Origin: Chloropicon primus
Taxonomy: Eukaryota; Chlorophyta; Chloropicophyceae; Chloropicales; Chloropicaceae
Reading direction: 5' to 3'
Assembly (NCBI GenBank): GCA_023205875.1
Contig: CP060765.1
Coordinates: forward strand, 186,001-250,000
DNA: 64,000 bases
The notes beneath the pieces were generated by a model. That model worked only from the letters and a program-made list of their open reading frames with translations, was not told the origin of the DNA and searched no databases. The translations under genes and the position numbers were made by a program. This document shows, in pieces, positions 19,345 to 29,637 of this stretch (positions are counted from its first letter, which is position 1; the number at the start of each line of letters is the position of its first letter).

Positions 19345-20213
19345 GACACTTTGAATGATAAAACTAATGCCAAGGGAGAGCAACGTCGTTTCAGTGTCTC
19401 AAAACTTCATCCGAGCGGCATTCTCTTCGAGTGAAAGGTCTATCGAAAGACAACGATGCGAGGATTCCGATCCAAGCGCCACTTCTCCTCGCCTCACGAC
19501 GAAGCGGTCAACGTCGAGGCCCTCTTCCGTCACAGAACTCACCTTCGCCCTGCCCACCACAAGTGAGCTCCATCAATCTGATCCAAAAGGAAGGAAAAGT
19601 CTGGAAGAGAAGGAGGAAGGTGATGATGATGGATGATGGAGACGAAGAGGAGAGGATGGAGGCAAGGGATGGTGGTGGAGGCAGGTGGTGCGGGGGGCTC
19701 CTTGATCTCTTCGGCTTCCTCCTCGCCATGCTCTCTATCTCTTCCCAAAGACCCATCACTTGATGATGGACATAGAGTCACAACTTTCAGAGGACCTTGA
19801 AGAAGGTGGTGCCTTGCGTGGTTGTCCTCAAGGTGACGGATCAGGAGGAGGAGAAGGAGAACAGGTGATGATTGAGACGAGAAGAGAGAAGTGTAAAGTA
19901 ATGAGAGGGGGTTGGGAGGAGGGTCGCAGAATTTTCTTCTTCTTCTTTGCCTTTGCCTTTGTGGCAAGTCTTCGAACTGCTTGCTGGACCTTTGGCGTTT
20001 GGCGCTTGGAGGGTGAGTGTGAGGCGCGTGTCCCTCACTCGAATAGCAGGACGCGTGCCCGAGAGAAGAAAGAGCTGTCGATGAAGAACTACCGAAAGCA
20101 ACTTCAAACGTTTTTGTTTCATCGATTCACAAGTGTGACGTCGTCGTTTGGTTTACAGAATTCCATCCATCCTTACCAAGAGTGAGGACTTGTTCACTTG
20201 ACCCAGACTCTCT
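19345..20213. other. Intergenic region upstream of ProRS
   Basis: About 870 bp. It holds the ProRS element at 19423-19452, GGAGGA/GATGAT-rich low-complexity sequence and a short TTCTTC run near 19935. I see no supported gene; open frames here look like composition artefacts. Confidence 0.45.
19423..19452 (-). promoter_or_regulatory. Recurrent CTTTCGATAG element
   Basis: The minus strand reads TTGTCTTTCGATAGACCTTT followed by CACTCGAAGAG. It is in sense orientation for ProRS, about 80-110 bp before its ATG. Confidence 0.5.
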
Positions 20214-20942
20214 TTAAGTTCTGTTGGTCTCCTCCATGGGAACCATGGCAGCCCCGCCAAAAGTTCCGTTCTCCTCGTCGGCTTGGGTCCTCATGGCGCT
20301 TCCTGGCTGGCCATTACCCGAGATCATCTTCTGCTTGGCGACCAAGAGGCCCTTCTCCGCTTGGAGGCCCGCCAGAGTCATCGAGTCGCCGTAGTAAAAG
20401 CACGCGAAGCAGGTACCAAGGAAACCCATGACGCCGCCAGCCACGATGAAGCCCTCCACGATGACCTCGTAAGTGTTCTCGATCTCCTTTGGGCAATCGT
20501 GGTTGAGCTCCCTGACGGCTCCAAAGTACAAGCAGCAAACGCCAAAGGCAAAGAAGACCCAGCCGAGCATAAGCCACAAGCCAGCGTTAAAGGTCTTCAG
20601 TCCGTAACGCATGCAGAAGACGGCGTTGCAGCATTCGTTTGGCCCCGAGATCACCATGGTGAAGGCGGCGACGATGAGGAGCAAGGCCACAACCGCCCAA
20701 GTTCCTGCTCCACTGCTATCAATCTTCCCGTCACAGAATTTCAAGTGGTCTGCCTCGGAGTACACCTTGGACTCTCCCACGATGGAGAACACAAGGCCGA
20801 GGAGGGCCATGAAGGTGGCCAGGTACTGGAGCCTGCGCCTCGGCCTGATGTCGAAAGAGGCGCTCACGTCAGCGAGTTCCTTGAGCTCCGCCTCGCTCAA
20901 CCCGCCGGTAAGCTCGTCCCCATGCCACTGCTGAAACTGCAT
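20214..20942 (-). CDS. Four-helix integral membrane protein, function unknown
   Basis: I do not recognise the family. The 242-residue protein has four hydrophobic segments: YLATFMALLGLVFSIVG (about 40-56), AVVALLLIVAAFTMVI, GLWLMLGWVFFAFGVCCLYFG and VEGFIVAGGVMGFLGTCFACFYYG, with both ends hydrophilic. A loop after the second helix has GPNECCNAVFCMRYG, and the loop between helices three and four has a conserved-looking NHDCPKEIENTY, giving a tetraspan topology. ATG 20942 is the first ATG; the open frame upstream lacks one. A CTTTCGAAAG element lies about 160 bp upstream. Confidence 0.75.
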   Translation of the reverse strand: MQFQQWHGDELTGGLSEAELKELADVSASFDIRPRRRLQYLATFMALLGLVFSIVGESKVYSEADHLKFCDGKIDSSGAGTWAVVALLLIVAAFTMVISGPNECCNAVFCMRYGLKTFNAGLWLMLGWVFFAFGVCCLYFGAVRELNHDCPKEIENTYEVIVEGFIVAGGVMGFLGTCFACFYYGDSMTLAGLQAEKGLLVAKQKMISGNGQPGSAMRTQADEENGTFGGAAMVPMEETNRT

Positions 20943-21726
20943 CTTTGGAAAGGAAAAAAAGTTTTTGCGAGAACTTTTGCCAGGAATCCCTTTGGACAAT
21001 CAATGCAATCAAAAACCAAAAATAACGCAACCAAAACCCAAAAACGAGTCCCAGCCAAGGTCCTCTCTCTCTCCTTCTGTTCTCGCCCCCTTGGAGAAGC
21101 TTTCGAAAGGCTACTGGACCCTCTGCTTTGGTCGTCTCCTCCCTGGAGAGGAATATTCCACACAAGACGTTACCCAAGACAAAACACCACAACATGCGAA
21201 AACAACTGTGGGACTCGCTTTTGGGGGGTCCCACAAGAACGTCTGCGGTAGAACGGGAACAAAGAGTTGTGCCGCCGAGTGTTTTCTCCCACAAGTCGCG
21301 TTTTCTACTCTTTTCATCCTGTCATTCATTCTGTCCCTGAAGGGTTCGAGAATAACCGAGTAAAGCAGGATCAGGGGTCATCCTCATGCATGCATGAAGA
21401 CCTCTTGCCTCCGTTGTTGACTTGATCATCTGCCACCATGCTCCTCCTCCTTCATCGATGTTCTCTCTCTCTCTCTCTCTCTCTTTGTCGTCTCTCTCTT
21501 TGTCTCTCCTTCCGGCTGAACCTCCTCCTCCTCCTCAAAAGAAGAACACAGACAGAGAGGAGGCTTCATCTTCGAGCCCCCTGCCATGCATGAAGCCAAG
21601 TCCTCCATCCACCACCTTTCACCATCAGGGTCGCTCGACAAAAAGGTGCGTGACACGTCTAGATTAAACAAGCAGAAAGGATCTTATCATTCTTTCTCCC
21701 TCTTTCACCCTGATGGCACCCTACTG
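20943..21726. other. Intergenic region between tetraspan and vasohibin genes
   Basis: It contains the tetraspan gene's element (21092-21113), a CT tract at about 21061 and another at 21462-21483. No gene is seen. Confidence 0.5.
21092..21113 (-). promoter_or_regulatory. Recurrent CTTTCGAAAG element
   Basis: The minus strand reads AGCCTTTCGAAAGCTTCTCC. The 10-bp core palindrome is intact, the flanks less so. It is in sense orientation for the tetraspan membrane protein gene. Confidence 0.45.
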
Positions 21727-22796
21727 TTACTTTGCCTTCTCCTTCTTCTCCGGGGGTTCCTGCTCCGGGGAGCCACCGCCCTCGTCCTTCTGAATCCCTG
21801 GCTGAACGAGCCACTTGGAGAAGAGCCTCTTGCTGTTGCTGATGTCGCTCTCCAGGCTCTTCGTCATGCGCTGCCAAGAGCTGCCCCGGAAGCAAAAGTA
21901 CCTCCAGCAGATGGGCGAGTAGGAGAACTCGTCGCTCGGTACGGGAAGCCCGACCCAAATCTTCAAGACTTGCTGGTAAAGATCCTCGTAAGCCGACTTG
22001 AACTCCTCGAGGAGATCCGTCATGCTCTCGTACTTGAGGTCCTTGTACATCAAGTTGCTCTTCCTGCTCAGGCCGATCGCGCCGTACTTCCCGCTCGGGA
22101 TGTGGTGAACCGCGAGGATGATGTGACGATACACTTTGCCACCAAACTTCGACTTGAAGCTCACGGGTATCCTCTCGATGTCGTCCATCTTGTTCGTCAG
22201 GTACATCCCCAGAAACACCGCCTCCAGGCACTTGATCGGCAAGCAGTCCCTGAGAATCTTCTTCGCCGTGTCCATCACCCTCGAGTAAGGTCGAGCCTTG
22301 GACAAGTTGAAGTAGTTCTGGTTGGTGTGGTTGTACTCGAGCTTGTTGATGAACTGCTGGATCATCTTGATCCGGCTTCCGATGGGAACGTTCTCGATGT
22401 TCAGGGGAGCTGTTGGCCTCTCCGGTATCGAAAACTCGAGGCAAACTTCCTGGTGAGTCCTCAAAATGGTATTCTGTCGTGTGCAGAGAAGAAGAAGAGC
22501 AACAACAACAAGGAGGGGAGGTGGAGTCAGAATTCTGAATCTCTTTTGGACGATGAAGATGTGTCCGTGACCCAAATCCCTGAAGGATCACTCACCAGGC
22601 ACTCTATCTCCTCCTCCGACAAGGGCCTCGTCCTATTGCTCAGACATTTTACCACATGTCTGCACTCCTGGAGGTCGTGGAGGGCCACAGTCGCTGGGTC
22701 AGGGCACTCCTCGAAGGAACTGGATGACGACGAGGCCGAGGCTGCCGAGTTCGCCCTCTGCTCGCAGATCATGAGCCTCGCCCCTTCCCCAATCAT
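21727..22796 (-). CDS. Vasohibin-like tubulin tyrosine carboxypeptidase
   Basis: Vasohibins remove the C-terminal tyrosine of alpha-tubulin. Exon 1 is 22796 to about 22595 (67 codons) and exon 2 about 22473-21727; the 121-bp GTGAGT..AG intron joins EECL to NTILRTHQEV in frame, giving about 315 residues. The fold signature is clear: QQFINKLEYNHT, then the catalytic cysteine in LPIKCLEAVFLGMYLTN (about Cys149), the histidine in YRHIILAVHH (about His184) and the serine in GAIGLSRKSNLMYK (about Ser203). Cys-to-His spacing equals that of human VASH1; His-to-Ser is two residues longer. The C-terminus is Lys/Glu-rich. The first exon is a Ser-rich, probably disordered leader. No SVBP cofactor is visible nearby. 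Confidence 0.9.
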
Positions 22797-23436
22797 GACT
22801 CCTCAAAAGGGAAACTGATTGGAAATCTAAATCTCTGAAACTTCTCTCTATCTCTCTATCCAATGGATTCTTGCTCTTGATTGGATTGTTTTCCGGTCTG
22901 CTCTCGAGCCAAGCGCCTCGAGAAGTCACGCAGGCATCGCTCCTGGTCCGATGTCCTGCACGTCCCCCCCCCTGTGCCCTCCTGCCTCGCACCGAACTGC
23001 GTCCTACTCTCTCTCTCCCCTCCCCTCCCCTCTGTTCCCTGTCCATGGGACCCACGCACCTTACCGTTCGGACTTCACATTTGAAATACTGAACTTTTCC
23101 AAAACTCTACAATGAAATCTCCTGATGCACGAAACACGAACTCTTCGCGATCTTTAGCACGACCTCGACTTAGTGTTGAATTTGGTGTTGTGGTCTTAGA
23201 CTTTTCCGAAAGTGAAATTTGAGGATTGACAAGGGGTCAAAGGGGTAGGGGGGAAGGGGGAGCAATAAGCAATAGCATACATACCTCCATCCATTGGCGA
23301 GGGACACCCTTTTTTGGAAGAGAGGAGGGACAGGAGGAGGCCAAGATTGGTTGAGCAAGTCAAGTCCTCAAGTGTTTGAAGAGTTTTTTTCTTTTCTTTT
23401 CTTTTTGTGTGTTTATTGGTTGGACTCTCCTGGGGT
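22797..23436. other. Divergent region, vasohibin / coiled-coil gene
   Basis: It has GATAGAGAGA-type sequence (minus strand) just upstream of vasohibin, an AT-richer patch at 23080-23240 and T-rich sequence before ATG 23437. There is no clear copy of the CTTTCGAAAG element and no gene. Confidence 0.45.
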
Positions 23437-25329
23437 ATGACTGAGAAGTCAGTCCTCCTGTCTTCTGTCAATATGATGAAGCACTCGAGCAGGAAGACGT
23501 CCATCACGGAGAACTACAACAAGTATCAGCAAAGCAAGACGGACGAGAAGAAGAAGGGAAGGAAGAGGCACGAGAGCAAGAATGACAGCGAGCTGAGGAA
23601 GCTGAAGAAGGAGAACGCGAGGCTGCAAGAGGAGCTGAGCATGACCCAGCAGACGCCCAGGGAGGAGGTGACTTGCAAGGATGAGATCGTGGACGCGAGG
23701 AAGAGGGTCGTTCAGCTTCGGCTGAACTTCAACTCGATTGTCTCGGAAAGGAAGCTGAAGGACAAGCAGCTGATCAACTTGACGGACAAGGTCCACACCA
23801 TCAACATGGAGCTGGGAGAGAACGAGGGCAAGGGGTCTAGTGCTGTGAACTCTCCCGCTTCCTCGCTCAAGTCCCTGACCAAGATGACAGCTACCGTGCA
23901 GGAAGAGCACGAGAGGCTCAAGGGGAGGCTGGTCCAGACGAACAACAGCATCATGGAATCGGAGTGCTACGAGCTGATGCTTCAGTACAGGAAGAAGCAG
24001 TATATGCTGACGCAGAACGGTATGGAGTCTCAGTACTTGAACCTGAGGCAGCAGCTGAATATCTTGGAGAAGCAGCACCACGAGATTGAGCTGAACGTGA
24101 GGACGCTGGAGCATGGCGAGATAACGGCGGTGGTGAAGGCGGAGGACATCATGAGGGACATCAAGAAGTACGAGAAGCAGAGGGTGGAGCTCAAGGTCCA
24201 GCAGAAGACCAAGAAGGACAAGCAGACGAGGATGCAAGAGTACATGCATGAAAGGGAACGCAATCGCCAGAACCTGAAGAAGGAGATGAGCGGGGACGCT
24301 TACCAGGCCTCGAACCAAGAGAACTCCGTCGCCGCGACGGAGAGCATGGACTTCATCGATGCCCTGTTTGAGAAGTTCATGGATACTCTGGTGGAGAGGA
24401 TAGGCGTGGGGAACAACCTTGCGGCGGTGTTGCACAAGCTTGAGAACATGAACGACACTCAGGAGGAGGTTCAGAACCGGAAAGTGGAGACGGAGATCAG
24501 GCTGCAGATCCTCGAGAAGGAGAAGGCCCAGCTCGAGCAGCAGCTCCAGGAGATTGCTGTGAACGGCACAGACTTTTCGTTCAGGAGGCACGAGATCGAC
24601 GAGATCGAGGAGAAGACGCACAAGAGAGAGAAGAGACTCAAGTACCTCTTGGGGCAATTAGACAAGACGGGAAAGCAGATCGCGGGATTGCAGATTGGAA
24701 TCGACTCGATACTGAACAAACTAGATTATTTGAAGGTGAAGGCTCCCGCGGACCAGCAGAAGGTCGAGGTGAAGGCCGACAAGAGCGGAGTCCCGGGCAT
24801 TCAGTCCATGACGGGAGCTGATGCGCACAAGGGCGAGGCCGACAAGCACAATGTGGAGGACCACGAGGACCCCCTCCTTCGGCAACTCGAGCTCGTGGAG
24901 CAGAAGTTGAACAGGATAGTGGATGCCCTCGCCGTCTCTCACATCAGCAAGGCCGCGGGGGATAGCCAGGAGGGGGAGGCCGAGGGAGTGCAGAGCATGA
25001 GCTGGCTTTCCTCTGACTTGCAGAAGCTTGGGATGGACATGCCTCAGCAAGGGCAATATAACCTTAGAGTCAACTTGACCACCCCAACAAATGCTTTGCC
25101 TTCCGCGCCTAGCAGCGCCGGTGCATTTGACGCAGAGGCGCTGTCAGACGACAGCTTAGAGCTTCCGGAGAACGTGCCAGTGAAGAAGAAACCGATAAGG
25201 CAGTCTGCGAGCTCCAAGGCTGCTGCAGCGAAGAGGAGAAACAAGAGCAAGTCGGCCATCATTCCGCCGTCTAAACCTAAGCCTCCGAGAGCGAAGCAGG
25301 GCAGCATGTTCGCAGGTAGAGATAGGTAA
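23437..25329 (+). CDS. Long coiled-coil protein, possibly axonemal (CCDC/ODA-docking type)
   Basis: A 630-residue, intronless, almost continuous coiled coil from about 50 to 450, with a Gly/Ala/Ser-rich basic tail. Segments such as KRVVQLRLNFNSIVSERKLK and NILEKQHHEIELNVRTLEHG, and the glutamate/lysine heptads that follow, resemble the CCDC63/CCDC114/CCDC183 group of outer-arm-dynein-associated proteins, but coiled-coil similarity is weak evidence and I cannot assign an ortholog. The basic tail (KKKPIRQSASSKAAAAKRRN) could bind microtubules. The start is the first ATG; upstream codons in frame are non-ATG. It is divergent from vasohibin. Confidence 0.7.
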   Translation: MTEKSVLLSSVNMMKHSSRKTSITENYNKYQQSKTDEKKKGRKRHESKNDSELRKLKKENARLQEELSMTQQTPREEVTCKDEIVDARKRVVQLRLNFNSIVSERKLKDKQLINLTDKVHTINMELGENEGKGSSAVNSPASSLKSLTKMTATVQEEHERLKGRLVQTNNSIMESECYELMLQYRKKQYMLTQNGMESQYLNLRQQLNILEKQHHEIELNVRTLEHGEITAVVKAEDIMRDIKKYEKQRVELKVQQKTKKDKQTRMQEYMHERERNRQNLKKEMSGDAYQASNQENSVAATESMDFIDALFEKFMDTLVERIGVGNNLAAVLHKLENMNDTQEEVQNRKVETEIRLQILEKEKAQLEQQLQEIAVNGTDFSFRRHEIDEIEEKTHKREKRLKYLLGQLDKTGKQIAGLQIGIDSILNKLDYLKVKAPADQQKVEVKADKSGVPGIQSMTGADAHKGEADKHNVEDHEDPLLRQLELVEQKLNRIVDALAVSHISKAAGDSQEGEAEGVQSMSWLSSDLQKLGMDMPQQGQYNLRVNLTTPTNALPSAPSSAGAFDAEALSDDSLELPENVPVKKKPIRQSASSKAAAAKRRNKSKSAIIPPSKPKPPRAKQGSMFAGRDR

Positions 25330-25481
25330 ATTCTTCTTTGGACATCGTCAGAAGAACTTTGTCTTGGGAAAGCACTGTCCAACTGTAACAGCAAATCAAA
25401 TGAAACGAGAACACGTTGTTTTGCTTGGCCGTTTTCTGCTTCTTGGCAGGCTGGCCGGTCTCATCTTTCTCAGCATGATGT

Positions 25482-25505
25482 CCCATCGAAAGGTCTCGAG
25501 ACATA
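25482..25505 (-). promoter_or_regulatory. Recurrent element, CTCGAGACCTTTCGATGG form
   Basis: The minus strand reads TGTCTCGAGACCTTTCGATG followed by GGACATC. It points away from the downstream plus-strand gene and toward no annotated gene, unless the tiny basic minus-strand frame beginning near 25478 is real. Confidence 0.4.
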
Positions 25506-25640
25506 GATTCCTTTCCCACTCTCCTCCTCCGCCATCTTCGCCGTCCTCTCCCTCGTACCGCATCGTCATCAAAACGCACTCCACCTCCTCGGTCCTTTCC
25601 CGCCCAATTTTTTTTTCATGCCGTAGGGGGAAGAAGCGCG

Positions 25641-25762
25641 AATCGATCGCGATCGCACAAACGCAAAGGGCGGGAGAGAGGTGCGAGGACGGGAGGGGAG
25701 GGAGCGAGGTGTGAACCAACCGCAAGGCCTTCTCGCGAGCTTTCGATCGGTACCTCACTTGC
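25641..25762 (+). promoter_or_regulatory. Duplicated promoter module, distal copy
   Basis: ATCGATCGCGATCG patch, purine-rich arm, then AAGGCCTTCTCGCGAGC and TTTCGATCGGTACCTCACTT. It is near-identical to the ORC1 upstream module, including the CGATCG patch, and is in sense orientation for the gene at 25995. Confidence 0.6.
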
Positions 25763-25840
25763 TGGGATTGCGCTTGCGGTTTCATTGTTGGTACGAAGGA
25801 AGGAGAACTGGATCGTTCGCGGAGAGAGCGGAACGCGAAC

Positions 25841-25939
25841 GCCGAGGGCGGAAGAGAGGTTCGAGAACGGGAGGGGAAGGGAGCGAGGTGTGGACCAAGC
25901 GCAAGGCCTTCTCGCGAGCTTTCGATCGGTACCTCACTC
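25841..25939 (+). promoter_or_regulatory. Duplicated promoter module, proximal copy
   Basis: A second copy of the module, slightly more diverged in the purine-rich arm but with an identical AAGGCCTTCTCGCGAGC / TTTCGATCGGTACCTCACT core. Its GGTACC lies about 65 bp before ATG 25995. Confidence 0.6.
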
Positions 25940-25994
25940 GACCCATTTGGCTCTGCGGTTGGAGTGGTGTCGTCCAGTTGGCATGGATTGATTG

Positions 25995-28584
25995 ATGATG
26001 GCGGAGAGGGTGATGATGGCGAGGACGGTCGAGCCTGGGAGGTTGAATGGGAGGCGGCAGGCGTTGGCGAGAATGGGAGCGACTGCGAAGGGAACGGTGG
26101 GCCTCCCAGTCGGTTTGCCGTTTGCCCTCCACCTTGAGAGGAGGGGGCAGCGGCCTGCGGGAGGCGGGAGTGCTGGACGGTTGGGCGACGCCAAGGCGAG
26201 AGGAGGAGGCACGAGACGGCGCGGGGACGTCGTTCGCATGAGGAGTGGGAGCTGGGACGAGGAGGAGTACGAGGCGGCTGGGGACGGGGAGAGGAAGGGC
26301 TTTCGGCTTGACTCGTGGGCTCTGGGAGGCACGGTCGCCTCCACTTGCGCCGTGGCCTTCATCGGAGTGGCCGAGGCGCCGGTTTACTTGCTTGCGCTGC
26401 CGGTTCTCCTTCCCATGGTGGCCCTGATATCCTACAGGGAGAGGACGAGGCGCAAGCACAAGGAGGAGCTCTCCCTCGCCCTGAGATCTCAGCAGCAGGT
26501 GAACACACAGGTCAACTACATCCTTGGCCAGTCGTCGGCGAGCTCAAGCAACCTGGTGGAGTCCGTCGCAAACCTCTCCGCGATGCTCGAGAGGGTGGAA
26601 GACAGGCTCGCCGCCTCATCAGAACAGGCGCAGGAGACGCAGGAGGCGGTGAAGAAGTCCTTCAGCCAACTCATGAAGATGAATCAGTCCGCCACGAACC
26701 ATGTGCTGAAAGAGCAAGCGAAGAACATGCGTGAGATCGTTGCGGAGGAAGTGAGTTACGGGGTGAATCAGGTCAAGGAAGGGGAGGAGGCCGCCTCGAA
26801 CTTCCTTGAAGTGAACTTGCTTGACGTGAAGAGGGAGCTGAGCGAGCTCGAGAGCATCCAGACGGACTTGCTTAGGTTGGTCGAGAATGTTTACGACGAG
26901 GCGAGAGCGTCGTCCACGAGTGCCCGGGGGGACTCAGGGGACGAAGAGTGGCTGAAGGACGAGCTGAGCGCGATGAAGGACAACATCGTCATCGACGTGG
27001 AGGACATTCTGGCTAGGCAGAACGAAGAGAAAGAGGTTGGAGAACTTGGGGCTGCCGCGGACAACAGCGCCGGCATCTTGCAGCTGGAAGAGAAGCTCGC
27101 GGAGATCAGGCAAGTCGCGGAGCAGAATCAGAAGAGCATTCAGGACGTCCAGGATGCCCTGTACTCGTCCGCGGGGCAGGTTCGAGCTGAGGCGGAGTCT
27201 GAAATTATTTTGGACGAGGTGAGAGGCGTGTCGACAACAGTAGAAACTCTCGCCGACTCGCTTGAGGCTGTTCAGACTCTTCCTAGCGTGGTCGACAGCA
27301 TCAAGGAAGACGTCAGGGACGCCATACGGGAACTGGCCGACTTGAATTTAGCGGGCAGCGGCGCGGTGACCCAGAACCAGGTGAATGCGAGCTACACTTC
27401 GACTTCGGTGTATACCTCTGCGGCGTTCGAGGGCCTGGAGAGAAAGATCGATGAAGTGGCGAGGGCCACGGAGGTGATTGAGAGCCTCGCCTCGCAATTC
27501 AAGGATCTAGCGCCCTCTGGCTCCGCTGAGAGCCGGGGCGCTCTCCCTGAGGCAGGGGGCACTCCCACCGTGCAGGAGGCGCTCGAGGAGGGAGCCTCGA
27601 GTGACGGCAACCCAAGCTGGCTTGAGTACGATCCGAGCGAGGTCGAGGGAGCCGAGAAGGTGCTGAGCACTAACGCCCAAGCAAGGGCGAGCACGTCGGG
27701 GGAAGGGGGGCCAGAGGAGCCTGCAAAGGAACCAGAGGCGTCGCGAGGACGAGGTGGAGAAGATGATGAACCGGTCGCCGCCGATCTCGACATCAGGATT
27801 GAGGAGGAGGAGGCAGGGGAGGAGGCAGTGGAAGAGGCAGAGGAAGAGGCAGGGGAGGAGGCAGCGGACTCGCCGTCCGTGGAAAAGCTTCTGGGGGAGG
27901 GGCTGGCTTTGCTGAGGAGGGGGAGGGAAGAGGCGAGCGAGGGAGAGGCGGAGGGCCTCTTCTCTCAGGCCCTGGAGTACTTTGACAGGGCGGCCGAGCT
28001 CAATCCAGAGTCCGTGACCGCCTACGGGAACAAGGGGAACACCCTGCTCTGCTCGGCGAGGCAGAAGATGAGAGTGCTCAGCACTTTCGCGAAGGAGGCG
28101 AGGGACAGCCCTTTCATGAGCGAGGAGTCCATCAAGATGTCCCAGGACCTCAAGAGGCGGACGGGGGAGATTCTCGTTCAGTCCGGGAGGTGCTACAGGA
28201 CGGTTCTTTCCCTGGACCCCAGGGACGCGAGGGCGCTGGTCAACTGGGGGAGCGCCCTCTGCCTCAGGGCCAAGCTGATAGAGGTCGAGGACGCGGACAG
28301 CGCCGTGGACTTGTACGACGCTGCGATCGAGAAATTTGCGGTGAGTAGCAGCCTTGAGTCGTTCTTCGAGGGGGGCGGGACTTGGATCGACCTCTTGTCG
28401 CCCGCTGAGCGGTCCACTGGCTTTCGCATGTACTGACTCGTCACTTCTTGCCCGTGTTTTCCATGCGTGCGTGCGTGTGACCCTTTTCTCGCAGGCGTCT
28501 CTGCAGCTCGACCCAAACATGGCGGAGGGGGAGAGGCTGCTGAACAGGGCGCAGCAGAGCTTGGACGACCTCTTGGGGTACTAG
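25995..28584 (+). CDS. Membrane-anchored coiled-coil and TPR protein, possibly plastid-targeted
   Basis: Family not recognised. Exon 1 is 25995-28340 and exon 2 28495-28584, with a 154-bp GTGAGT..GCAG intron, giving 811 residues. The Arg/Ala/Gly-rich N-terminus, poor in acidic residues, looks like an organelle transit peptide. One or two hydrophobic segments follow (VASTCAVAFIGVAEAPVYLL and LPVLLPMVALISY, about 112-145). Then come a long acidic coiled-coil region (about 155-515), an acidic linker (EEEAGEEAVEEAEEEAGEE) and two or three TPR-like helical pairs (YFDRAAELNPESVTAYGNKG, VLSLDPRDARALVNWGSALC, and ASLQLDPNMAEG in exon 2). That exon 2 completes a TPR supports the intron. A scaffold at an organelle membrane is an inference. 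Confidence 0.75.
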
Positions 28585-28696
28585 GACACGATCGTGAGCG
28601 TCCCATTAAACTTTTGCGCAATGGAACAATCAATCAACCACTGACGAGCTCAATGAGGAGGATTCCAACGCCGCCACCGCCAACAACAACGACAAC

Positions 28697-29071
28697 ATGA
28701 AGACGACAAGTTCTCCCTCTCCCTATGCTTTGGATTTGAGAGATGCTCTCGAGTCCGGCCTGATGACGGAGGAGGGGTACGCCGAAGCCGTGCAGGAGGC
28801 CCAGCGTTATGACAGCAAGTCACTGGAGAAGAGAGATCGCGGACTACAACGAGGCGTTGAGGATCATCTTTGCGGACGCATCTCTTATGCTGAGCGACAA
28901 GGAACAATGTATTGTGAAGAGAGAGTACCTGGAAGAGTTCGGGCTCTGCAAAGCTCCTCGTCCTCCGTCGTCCTCCGTCGTCGAAGAGAACACGAAGCAA
29001 GACGGGCTAACGCCAAGGAAGACCAGCAAGAGCGACATGAAGAAGTTGTTGATCCACGAGACGCATCGTAA
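28697..29071 (+). pseudogene. Small gene with apparent reading-frame break
   Basis: From ATG 28697 the frame gives a convincing start (LRDALESGLMTEEGYAEAVQ). At about 28825-28850 good protein character passes to the +1 frame (REIADYNEALRIIFADASLM and then SDKEQCIVKREYLEEFGL), while the original frame becomes Arg-rich filler up to its stop at 29071. The switch falls in a GAGAAGAGAGA stretch, so a one-base insertion, a sequencing error or two overlapping frames are all possible; no usable GT..AG intron spans it. The family is unknown. It sits between the TPR gene and dynein on the same strand. Confidence 0.4.
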
Positions 29072-29637
29072 CCGTCGTCATCTTTCTCCTGTACTGTACT
29101 ATCACAATCACACCATGCTTTTTGTAAATTTTGACCAAAGGAGAAATTCAAACAGAACTCGTCCAACGCTTCACTTTTCCGCAACAGTGAATCCACACTA
29201 TTCGCAACATTCCCGTCAACAATGGGGCGCCCCATACTTTCCAAGAATTCTCGGTCGAGTTCGACATTTCCCGAGTAGTTTTAGCCGTGTTGAGGCCAAC
29301 ATTTCCATTTCCGTCGCTGTGGGGAGTGACCGAATTTCGTAATTCTTCCTTCCTCCTCTTCCTGACTCTTTGCGATCGATCGATCGTACACGAGCAGAAG
29401 CGGAGGGCGGAAGGCGAGGAGAGGACACCGCAAGGCGGGAGTGATCGTGGTGACGGGATGAGGACGTGAGGAATTGGATTGCATCGCGATCGTTGACCTC
29501 TCGCTCCATCTTGTGGAAAAAATATTTTTACAAACATACAAACACAAGCGAAGGGGACGCGTTGTCGTGTCCAGTGCATTCATTCCCCTTTCGCTGGGGC
29601 CTTCACTGAGGAGTGAGCGAGGCATTGTCATTGGGTT
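29072..29637. other. Upstream region of the dynein gene
   Basis: No gene is supported apart from the tail of the +1 frame of the small locus (open to 29342). It contains an element-like sequence at 29583-29610. Confidence 0.45.
29583..29610 (+). promoter_or_regulatory. Recurrent element, diverged dynein copy
   Basis: CCCCTTTCGCTGGGGCCTTC followed by ACTGAG. It keeps CTTTCG and the CCTTCACT half but not the central palindrome. Sense orientation, about 30-55 bp before the dynein ATG. Confidence 0.35.

Larger units (their letters stand above)
25330..25994. other. Intergenic region with two tandem promoter modules
   Basis: It holds a minus-oriented element at 25482-25505 and two tandem copies of the ORC1-type module at 25641-25762 and 25841-25939. 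A 26-codon minus-strand frame (ATG near 25478, MLRKMRPASLPRSRKRPSK and more) starts just after the minus-oriented element; it is very basic but unrecognised. Confidence 0.45.

Noticed and set aside
19760-20185. 141-codon plus-strand frame
   Set aside because: Starts in GATGATGG repeats and includes a poly-Phe run from TTC repeats; no protein-like conservation pattern.
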